NCBI GenBank assembly: GCA_945906015.1
Contig: CAMDQV010000141.1
Coordinates: 1-5,805 of the forward strand
DNA: 5,805 nt
Origin: Pedobacter schmidteae
Lineage (GTDB): Bacteria > Bacteroidota > Bacteroidia > Sphingobacteriales > Sphingobacteriaceae
Direction of reading: 5' to 3'
Shown here: positions 1-4,224 of the stretch, piece by piece
How the letters are laid out: each line of letters begins with the position of its first letter
Numbering within the stretch: the stretch's first letter is position 1
Translations under genes and position numbers: made by a program
The notes under the pieces: model-generated
What the model saw: the letters and a program-made list of their open reading frames with translations, nothing else
The model's database searches: none
Told to the model about the DNA's origin: nothing

Positions 1-57
1 CTGATAACAGATAACTGAAAACAGAAAACAGACCTCCAACTTCATACTGTAATTCTG
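1..57. repeat. Heptameric repeat beyond the operon terminator (CAGTTAT/CTGTTTT type)
   Basis: From base 1 to 28 the sequence falls into four successive 7-base units of the form CWGAWAA, and CAG at 29-31 begins a fifth. On the minus strand the units read CTGTTTT, CTGTTTT, CAGTTAT and CTGTTAT. CAGAAAACAG at 22-31 can pair with CTGTAATTCTG at 47-57, apart from a small internal loop, so the tract is part of an inverted repeat. It lies outside the operon transcript if the terminator at 73-103 works. The element may continue past the left edge. No gene is visible in 1-72. Confidence 0.55.
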
Positions 58-72
58 CAAAATGCCAGAAAC

Positions 73-103
73 AAAAAAGACCCGCTCGGTGAGCAGGTCT
101 TTT
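73..103 (-). terminator. Intrinsic terminator of the alpha operon, probably bidirectional
   Basis: AAAAGACC at 75-82 pairs with GGTCTTTT at 96-103, and GCTC at 84-87 pairs with GAGC at 91-94. There is a single C/A mismatch (83 with 95) and a GGT loop at 88-90. Read on the minus strand, the hairpin is followed by six T (78-73), as expected for a Rho-independent terminator. It starts about 20 bases after the rplQ stop codon. The plus strand also has a T-run (100-103), so it could stop a convergent transcript as well. Confidence 0.9.
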
Positions 104-122
104 GTATAGATCTAAAAAAAAA

Positions 123-791
123 TTATTCTTCTTTTTTCTCTTCAGCCTGAGTGTCTTCTGATGGAGTTTCTTCAGGCGCAGAAGCCTCGATCTCTGTTTC
201 TTCAGCTTGAATTTCTTGAACCTCAACTTCTTCAGCTTCAACTTGAACTTCTTCAACTTGAACTTCCTCAACTTGAACTTCTTCAACAACAGAAGCTTCA
301 ACAACTTCTTCTATTTCAGCTTGAGGAACAGCTGCAGCTACTGCAGCAGGAGAATCATCAGCTTTCTTTGATTTTGAACCACGACGACGAGTAGATTTCT
401 TTTCAGAAACTGATTCACCAGAAGTGTAAATTTCATTGTAATCAACTAATTCAATTAAAGCCATAGAAGCATTATCACCTAAACGATTTCCCATTTTAAG
501 AATACGGGTATAACCTCCAGGACGATCAGCAACCTTGGCAGCGATATCGCGGAAAAGAATAGATACCACTTCTTTATTCTGCAAATAACTGAATACTGTA
601 CGACGTGAGTGAGTAGAATCGTCTTTTGACCTTGTAATGATTGGTTCAACGTATACACGCAAAGCTTTGGCTTTTGCAAGTGTAGTTGTAATGCGCTTGT
701 GTAGTATAAGCGAAGAAGCCATGTTGGCAAGCATCGCTCTGCGATGACTGTCTGTACGACTTAAATGGTTTACTTTTTTACCGTGTCTCAT
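123..791 (-). CDS. rplQ: 50S ribosomal protein L17 (bL17) with long acidic C-terminal tail
   Basis: This is ribosomal protein L17, a large-subunit protein near the peptide exit tunnel. The canonical core covers about residues 1-117: it opens MRHGKKVNHLSR, continues with SHRRAMLANMASSLI and the basic HKRITTTLAKAKALR segment, and closes with GGYTRILKMGNRLGDNASMALIELVD. E. coli L17 is about 127 residues; this protein has 222. The extra roughly 100 residues start with a basic patch (KKSTRRRGSKSKK, 131-143), pass through an Ala/Pro linker (about 148-157), and end in a Glu/Val-rich tail with repeated VEEVQ units (about 168-184) and a KKEE terminus. Extended L17 tails are, as I recall, common in Bacteroidota; the function of this one is unknown. 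The start is the family's usual MRHG, preceded by A-rich sequence without a Shine-Dalgarno motif. It is the last gene of the operon, 71 bases after rpoA. Confidence 0.97.
   Translation of the reverse strand: MRHGKKVNHLSRTDSHRRAMLANMASSLILHKRITTTLAKAKALRVYVEPIITRSKDDSTHSRRTVFSYLQNKEVVSILFRDIAAKVADRPGGYTRILKMGNRLGDNASMALIELVDYNEIYTSGESVSEKKSTRRRGSKSKKADDSPAAVAAAVPQAEIEEVVEASVVEEVQVEEVQVEEVQVEAEEVEVQEIQAEETEIEASAPEETPSEDTQAEEKKEE
241..285 (-). repeat. 15-base tandem repeat inside the rplQ tail
   Basis: Three consecutive copies of a 15-base unit (acttgaacttcttca on the plus strand, at 241-255, 256-270 and 271-285) differ by a single T/C. More diverged copies flank them on both sides. Each unit encodes five residues, VEEVQ, so copy-number change by replication slippage would keep the frame and alter only the length of the L17 acidic tail. 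Confidence 0.85.
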
Positions 792-811
792 TATTTGTTT
801 GATTGTGCACG

Positions 812-852
812 TGCATACCGTCGATCAACCTTTCGGGATCGGGAATTATGCA
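812..852. other. Imperfect stem-loop in the rpoA-rplQ spacer
   Basis: The 71-base gap between rpoA and rplQ holds nested inverted repeats. TGCATA (812-817) pairs with TATGCA (847-852), and inside it CGATC (822-826) pairs with GATCG (837-841) around a 10-base loop. The perfect palindrome TGCACGTGCA (806-815) overlaps the outer arm. This could be a weak inter-cistronic mRNA hairpin. No heptameric repeat is seen in this gap. A role is not shown. Confidence 0.35.
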
Positions 853-862
853 TTTCGCTTAT

Positions 863-1855
863 TTATTCTTCGTCTAATTTAAACTTCGAAAGGTTCATAC
901 CGAATGATAAACCTTTTGATTTTACTAAGTCTTGGATTTCAGTTAATGACTTTTTACCAAAATTTCTGAATTTCAGCATGTCAGCAACATCATAAGAAAC
1001 AAGATCAGCCAATGAACGTATATCTGCTGCTTTTAAGCAATTCAGAGCACGAACAGAAAGATCAAGATCAACTAATTCCATTTTAAGGATTTTACGCATG
1101 TGCAGTATTTCCTCATCCACTTCTTTAGTTTCTTCTTTAGCCTGAGATTCAAGCATGATGTTCTCATCAGAGAATAACATGAAATGGTGAATAAGAATCT
1201 TAGCAGCTTCTTTCAAAGCTTCTTCAGGATGAATTGATCCGTCAGTTGTAATATCAAGAACAAGTTTCTCGTAATCTGTCTTTTGCTCTACACGGAAGTT
1301 CTCAATAGAATACTTAACATTCTTGATTGGAGTATAGATAGAATCAATAGCGATAACACCAAGAGGTGCATCAGCATTTTTATTCTCTTCTGCTGCAACA
1401 TAACCTCTTCCTTTATTAACTGTCAATTCAATCTCCAGGGTAACTGCAGATTCCATGTTACAGATAACAAGGTCTGAGTTAAGAACTTCAAAGTTATTTG
1501 AGAACTTAGTAATGTCACCAGCTTTGAACTGATCTTGTCCATTAATAATTACAAATACTTTTTCGTTATCGCCAGACTCACCAATTTTGTTAAAGCGAAC
1601 CTGCTTTAAGTTAAGGATTATCTCAGTTACGTCTTCAACAACACCTTTGATGGTTGAAAATTCATGGGAAACTCCTGAAAAACGAACGGAAGTTATTGCG
1701 AAACCTTCTAAGGAAGATAAAAGTATTCTTCGTAAAGCATTACCAATGGTAACACCAAAACCAGGCTCTAAAGGTCTAAATTCAAATGTTCCGTCGAAAT
1801 CCGTAGATTTCTGCATGATAACTTTATCAGGTTTTTGAAATGCTAAAATTGCCAT
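863..1855 (-). CDS. rpoA: DNA-directed RNA polymerase subunit alpha
   Basis: This is the alpha subunit of RNA polymerase. It dimerises to nucleate core assembly and uses its C-terminal domain to touch upstream promoter DNA and activators. The N-terminal domain (about residues 15-235) carries the dimer signature around GNALRRILLSS (38-48) and the HPEEALKEAAKILIHHF segment (209-225). A charged linker (about 238-255) leads to the C-terminal helix-hairpin-helix domain (about 256-320). R269, N272 and C273 in LSVRALNCLK match E. coli R265, N268 and C269, and the NFGKKS loop (298-303) matches the E. coli G296-S299 region, so the DNA-contact face is intact. At 330 residues the length is normal. The start (MAILAFQKP) is preceded by AAATTAGATAA, with no Shine-Dalgarno. 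The gap to rpsD upstream holds a repeat element; rplQ follows. Confidence 0.98.
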   Translation of the reverse strand: MAILAFQKPDKVIMQKSTDFDGTFEFRPLEPGFGVTIGNALRRILLSSLEGFAITSVRFSGVSHEFSTIKGVVEDVTEIILNLKQVRFNKIGESGDNEKVFVIINGQDQFKAGDITKFSNNFEVLNSDLVICNMESAVTLEIELTVNKGRGYVAAEENKNADAPLGVIAIDSIYTPIKNVKYSIENFRVEQKTDYEKLVLDITTDGSIHPEEALKEAAKILIHHFMLFSDENIMLESQAKEETKEVDEEILHMRKILKMELVDLDLSVRALNCLKAADIRSLADLVSYDVADMLKFRNFGKKSLTEIQDLVKSKGLSFGMNLSKFKLDEE

Positions 1856-1878
1856 TTATCTAATTTGTTTATTGTTTA

Positions 1879-2010
1879 TGGATATCAGATATGTGATATG
1901 AGAAAACTCATGTCTCCCGACCCTATCTCTATCCTATTCAGGTTAATTTCTATGAAATCAGATGTGAGATTTCTAAAAACGAAATCTTAAATCTCAAATC
2001 TCATATCTTA
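1879..2010. repeat. Heptameric inverted-repeat element in the rpsD-rpoA spacer (GAGATTT/GAGATAT type)
   Basis: 7-base units run in three tracts. On the plus strand TGGATAT, CAGATAT and GTGATAT occupy 1879-1899, and CAGATGT, GAGATTT occupy 1959-1972. On the minus strand AAGATAT, GAGATTT, GAGATTT and AAGATTT run from 2009 down to 1982. The outer arms, 1887-1903 and 1992-2008, are complementary at 15 of 17 positions. Inside are GATTTC (1968-1973) pairing with GAAATC (1981-1986), and ATGAG-AAAA-CTCAT (1898-1911). The right end overlaps the rpsD stop codon (2008-2010); the left end is about 23 bases from the rpoA start. It lies within the operon transcript, so it would fold as inter-cistronic RNA. 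Confidence 0.7.
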
Positions 2011-2616
2011 TTTAGAGTACAACTCGACGATTAGATTTTCCTTGATATTTTCAGGAATCTCATCACGACTTGGCAAGTTCAGGAATTTACCTGTTAAGGA
2101 ATTTGCATCCCATTCTAACCAGCTGAATTTATTAATTGTTCTTGCAGCCACTGAATGTGCAACAGCTTCAAGACTTTTTGAACGTTCACGAACTGCGATA
2201 ACATCGCCAGAACGTAACGAATAAGAAGCAATATTTACGATCTCACCATTTACAGTAATATGTTTATGACCAACTAGCTGACGTGCAGCAGAGCGGGTTG
2301 GAGCAATTCCTAAACGGTAAACTGTATTATCTAAACGTGCCTCAAGAAATTTAAGCAAATTCTCTCCTGTAATACCTTCTTTTGCAGAAGCTTTATGAAA
2401 AAGATTTTCGAAATAACGCTCTAAAACACCGTAAGTGTATTTAACTTTTTGCTTCTCCATTAACTGCACAGCAAATTCTGATTGCTTACCTCTTTTTCTG
2501 GAGGTACCATGCATCCCTGGAGGATAGTTTTTTCTTTCCAATGCCTTATCAGGACCAAAAATTGGTTCTCTGAATCTTCGGGCGATTTTGGACTTGGGTC
2601 CTGTGTATCTAGCCAT
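2008..2616 (-). CDS. rpsD: 30S ribosomal protein S4 (uS4)
   Basis: S4 is a primary 16S rRNA binder that starts assembly of the 30S body and lines the mRNA entry site. The protein opens MARYTGPKSKIARR, has the NYPPGMHG segment (30-37) and the KQKVKYTYGVLERYFENLF helix region (55-73), and then the S4 RNA-binding domain (about 92-150, LEARLDNTVYRLG through ITVNGEIVNIASY to IAVRERS). It ends with the usual LPSRDEIPENIKENLIVELYSK. At 202 residues it is full length (E. coli 206). It has no cysteine, so it is the zinc-free form. In E. coli S4 represses its alpha operon by binding an RNA pseudoknot upstream of rpsM; nothing here shows that this is conserved. No Shine-Dalgarno precedes the ATG. The stop codon is the first triplet of the adjacent repeat element. 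Confidence 0.98.
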   Translation of the reverse strand: MARYTGPKSKIARRFREPIFGPDKALERKNYPPGMHGTSRKRGKQSEFAVQLMEKQKVKYTYGVLERYFENLFHKASAKEGITGENLLKFLEARLDNTVYRLGIAPTRSAARQLVGHKHITVNGEIVNIASYSLRSGDVIAVRERSKSLEAVAHSVAARTINKFSWLEWDANSLTGKFLNLPSRDEIPENIKENLIVELYSK

Positions 2617-2640
2617 TTTTGTGTGGTTTTTAAAGTATCA

Positions 2641-2657
2641 TCCCAACCATGTCGGGA
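2641..2657. other. TCCC/GGGA imperfect hairpin in the rpsK-rpsD spacer
   Basis: TCCCAA (2641-2646) faces TCGGGA (2652-2657) with five of six pairs and a five-base CCATG loop. It is the only structure noticed in this 78-base gap. It resembles the TCCCGAT/ATCAGGA hairpin in the rpsM-rpsK spacer, which suggests a shared short extragenic motif. The stem is short and could be chance. Confidence 0.35.
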
Positions 2658-2694
2658 GAATCTTAGCTTTAAAAAAAATTATTAATTATATGTG

Positions 2695-3084
2695 TTAAAC
2701 TCTTCTTCTTTTTGGAGGACGGCAACCATTATGTGGAAGCGGAGTAATATCCTGAATCGTAGTTACTTCAATACCTGCAGTCTGCAAAGTACGGATAGCT
2801 GACTCACGACCGGAACCCGGACCCTTAACGTACACCTGAACCTTACGAAGACCAAGATCATGCGCTACCTTAGCACAATCACCAGCAGCCTGTCCGGCAG
2901 CATATGGAGTATTTTTCTTAGAACCTTTAAAACCCATCTTTCCAGCCGAAGACCATGAAATGGTTTGACCCTGAAGATTGGTTAAGGTAATTATGATATT
3001 ATTAAATGTAGCGTTAACGTGTGCTTCGCCGATGGGCTCTACAATTACAACACGCTTTTTGGTAATCTTTTTAGTTTTAGCCAT
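2695..3084 (-). CDS. rpsK: 30S ribosomal protein S11 (uS11)
   Basis: S11 sits on the 30S platform, near the mRNA exit and the E site. At 129 residues it has the same length as the E. coli protein. It has a lysine-rich N-terminus (MAKTKKITKKRVV), the core from GEAHVNATFNNIIITLTN through SAGKMGFKGSKKNTPYAAGQAA, then LRKVQVYVKGPGSGRESAIR, and the invariant C-terminus HNGCRPPKRRRV. N119-G120 corresponds to the Asn-Gly site that, as I recall, becomes isoaspartate in E. coli S11. The ATG is preceded by CTCAAAAA with no Shine-Dalgarno; this stretch is directly attached to a heptameric repeat arm, so the initiation region is partly made of repeat DNA. It lies between rpsM and rpsD, as in the E. coli alpha operon. 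Confidence 0.98.
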   Translation of the reverse strand: MAKTKKITKKRVVIVEPIGEAHVNATFNNIIITLTNLQGQTISWSSAGKMGFKGSKKNTPYAAGQAAGDCAKVAHDLGLRKVQVYVKGPGSGRESAIRTLQTAGIEVTTIQDITPLPHNGCRPPKRRRV

Positions 3085-3272
3085 TTTTTGAGATTTGAGA
3101 TGTGAGACTTGTCCCGATTATTATCAGGATGACACTCCTATCTATTTCTTTGTTGTTTAATCATGAAGTTTGAATCCATTTAGATCCGAAATCATATCCG
3201 CTTAATTTGTTAATTAATGGAGATCAGGATTCGAAATACTCTCATATCTCAAATCTGGTATCTCATATCTTA
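3085..3272. repeat. Heptameric inverted-repeat element filling the rpsM-rpsK spacer (GAGATTT/GAGATAT type)
   Basis: On the plus strand GAGATTT, GAGATGT and GAGACTT run at 3090-3110, starting five bases from the rpsK start codon. On the minus strand AAGATAT, GAGATAC, CAGATTT and GAGATAT run from 3271 down to 3244, starting inside the rpsM stop codon (3270-3272). The arms 3091-3107 and 3240-3256 are complementary at 16 of 17 positions, about 130 bases apart. Between them lie a TCCCGAT hairpin (3112-3129), GAATCC (3172-3177) facing GGATTC (3227-3232), CCATT (3176-3180) facing AATGG (3216-3220), and the palindrome TTAATTAA (3210-3217). The whole gap therefore looks like one MITE-like unit. No coding potential was recognised in it. 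Confidence 0.72.
3112..3129. other. TCCCGAT/ATCAGGA hairpin inside the rpsM-rpsK element
   Basis: TCCCGAT (3112-3118) faces ATCAGGA (3123-3129) with six of seven pairs and a TATT loop. It follows the left heptameric arm directly. In the rpsD-rpoA element the sequence TCCCGA (1915-1920) sits at a similar place after the left arm, though without a clear partner there. Confidence 0.45.
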
Positions 3273-3647
3273 CTTAGTTGCTTTTTTCTTATTTGCAACA
3301 GTTTTACGTTTTCCTTTACGAGTACGTGAGTTATTCTTGGTACGCTGACCACGAACTGGCAATCCCTTACGGTGACGTAAGCCACGGTAACAACCGATAT
3401 CCATTAAACGTTTGATGTTTAATTGCACTTCAGAACGTAATGCACCTTCTACCTTGATTTCATCATTGATAAAACCACGAATTGCTGCTAACTGATCATC
3501 AGTCCAGTCCTGAACTTTAATATTCACATCAATACCCGCATCATTCAGGATCCGTTGTGCGGTTGCCTTTCCGATACCGAAAATGTAAGTAAGACCGATC
3601 TCACCTCTTTTGTTTCTTGGTAAATCAATACCTGCTATCCTTGCCAT
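3270..3647 (-). CDS. rpsM: 30S ribosomal protein S13 (uS13)
   Basis: S13 lies in the 30S head, forms bridges to the large subunit and contacts P-site tRNA with its basic tail. The start MARIAGIDLPRNKR is canonical. The helix-two-turn-helix region follows, with GIGKATAQ (24-31), which contacts 16S rRNA. The conserved stretch YRGLRHRKGLPVRGQRTKNN (87-106) is intact. The tail (107-125) is almost all Arg, Lys, Thr and Ala. At 125 residues it is slightly longer than E. coli S13 (118), the difference being in the tail. The ATG is preceded by CAAGCAATT with no Shine-Dalgarno. Both flanking gaps are filled with heptameric inverted repeats, and the stop codon TAA is part of the downstream one. Confidence 0.98.
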   Translation of the reverse strand: MARIAGIDLPRNKRGEIGLTYIFGIGKATAQRILNDAGIDVNIKVQDWTDDQLAAIRGFINDEIKVEGALRSEVQLNIKRLMDIGCYRGLRHRKGLPVRGQRTKNNSRTRKGKRKTVANKKKATK

Positions 3648-3655
3648 AATTGCTT

Positions 3656-3732
3656 GAGTTGTAAGTTGTAGGTTATAAGTAGAAAGTCAGAAACTTATAA
3701 CTTATAACTTATTATTTATAACTTATTACTAT
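3656..3732. repeat. Heptameric palindromic repeat in the rpmJ-rpsM spacer (AAGTTAT type)
   Basis: Eleven consecutive 7-base units keep one register from 3656 to 3732. The plus-strand arm has GAGTTGT, AAGTTGT, AGGTTAT, AAGTAGA and AAGTCAG (3656-3690). The other arm has TAACTTA-type units (3691-3732), which on the minus strand read AAGTTAT at 3724-3718, 3710-3704 and 3703-3697. GTTATAAGT (3672-3680) is perfectly complementary to ACTTATAAC at 3693-3701, and to a second overlapping copy at 3700-3708, giving a 9-base-pair hairpin with alternative pairings. The tract takes up nearly the whole gap, starting 9 bases from the rpsM start codon and ending 6 bases from the rpmJ stop. Confidence 0.78.
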
Positions 3733-3737
3733 TAATA

Positions 3738-3854
3738 TTATCCCTGACGTTGTTTAAATTTTGGGTTCTTTTTGTTGATCACATAAAGTACTCCTTTGCG
3801 ACGGATCACCTTACAATCAGCACTACGTTTTTTGATGGATGCTCTAACTTTCAT
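3738..3854 (-). CDS. rpmJ: 50S ribosomal protein L36 (bL36), zinc-free form
   Basis: This 38-residue gene translates as MKVRASIKKRSADCKVIRRK followed by GVLYVINKKNPKFKQRQG. MKVRAS, CKVIRRKG and the NPKFKQRQG end are diagnostic of L36, the smallest 50S protein, located near the base of the L7/L12 stalk. Classical L36 binds zinc with three Cys and one His. Here only one Cys (C14) remains and the others are replaced, so this is the cysteine-poor, zinc-independent type. The start codon lies seven bases after the infA stop, so the two are probably translationally coupled. It is the only gene here with a reasonable Shine-Dalgarno. The stop is followed by the heptameric palindrome before rpsM. Confidence 0.96.
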   Translation of the reverse strand: MKVRASIKKRSADCKVIRRKGVLYVINKKNPKFKQRQG

Positions 3855-3859
3855 CTTTA

Positions 3860-3863
3860 TCCT
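3860..3863 (-). promoter_or_regulatory. Shine-Dalgarno-like AGGA before rpmJ
   Basis: On the minus strand AGGA lies five bases before the rpmJ ATG and overlaps the infA stop codon (TAG, 3864-3862). It is the only properly spaced Shine-Dalgarno-like motif among the starts in this window. Bacteroidota ribosomes are known to use such motifs little, so it may have a limited role or be chance. Confidence 0.4.
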
Positions 3864-4080
3864 ATTTATATCTGTATGTTATTCTGCCTTTACTCAAATC
3901 ATAAGGAGACATTTCCAATTTCACTTTATCTCCAGGTAAAATTTTGATGTAGTGCATCCTCATCTTACCAGAAATATGCGCAATGATCTCATGTCCGTTT
4001 TCTAACTCAACACGAAACATTGCATTAGACAATGCCTCTCTAATTATTCCGTCTTGTTCTATTGAAGCCTGTTTGGCCAT
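3862..4080 (-). CDS. infA: Translation initiation factor IF-1
   Basis: IF-1 occupies the 30S A site during initiation and assists IF-2 and IF-3. The 72-residue length matches the family exactly. The single S1-like OB fold is complete: MAKQASIEQDGIIREALSNAMFRVEL, then NGHEIIAHISGKMRMHYIKILPGDKVKLEMSPYDLSKGRITYRYK, with the conserved HISGKMR (35-41), GDKV (50-53) and SPYDLSKGRI (58-67) motifs. No Shine-Dalgarno precedes it; the leader is A/T-rich (AAATAATAT). It follows map after 144 bases, the longest gap within the operon that lacks a repeat element, and precedes rpmJ by seven bases. Confidence 0.98.
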   Translation of the reverse strand: MAKQASIEQDGIIREALSNAMFRVELENGHEIIAHISGKMRMHYIKILPGDKVKLEMSPYDLSKGRITYRYK

Positions 4081-4169
4081 ATATTATTTAATTTTTCCTG
4101 CTTTAATTTAAACTCTGATTGAAAATCCGTGTAATTCTCTCAAATACAACAGCTTTAAAAACAAAATTT

Positions 4170-4203
4170 CGAACCTTAAGCTTATCACAACCGGGTTGCA
4201 AAA
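4170..4203 (-). promoter_or_regulatory. Possible weak internal promoter in the map-infA gap
   Basis: The Bacteroidota consensus is TTTG at -33 and TAnnTTTG at -7. On the minus strand TTTTG (4203-4199) is followed about 20 bases later by TAAGGTTCG (4178-4170), a partial match to the -7 box. The gap (4081-4224) also holds CAACC-G-GGTTG (4188-4198) between these boxes, and an AT-only inverted repeat ATTAAAT/ATTTAAT (4203-4222) directly after the map stop. A promoter for infA onward would make sense, but the -7 match is poor. Confidence 0.22.
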
Positions 4204-4224
4204 TTAAATAAAAAAATTTAATAT

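Noticed and set aside
161..394. Plus-strand open frame encoding a Leu/Gln-rich peptide
   Set aside because: It is the antisense of the repetitive rplQ tail; the Leu/Gln richness simply mirrors Glu/Val codons. There is no leader or family resemblance.
479..1838. Other open frames antisense to or overlapping rplQ and rpoA (for example 479-730, 765-995, 1283-1477, 1587-1838)
   Set aside because: They lie over clearly recognised conserved genes in other frames and show no recognisable protein features.
3085..3272. Insertion sequence with a transposase
   Set aside because: The arms resemble terminal inverted repeats, but the 188-base unit has no coding sequence and no convincing target-site duplication. 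At most it is a non-autonomous element.
3656..3732. CRISPR-like array
   Set aside because: Units are 7 bases with no spacers, and both orientations occur. No cas gene is present.
3648..3737. E. coli-type S4-binding pseudoknot upstream of rpsM
   Set aside because: The gap is almost wholly heptameric repeat, and I could not find the nested pairings of the pseudoknot. The hairpin alone does not support an S4 operator.
4188..4198. CAACC-G-GGTTG as a terminator after map
   Set aside because: The dyad has a one-base centre, so it cannot form a normal hairpin loop with a full stem, and no T-run follows on the minus strand.
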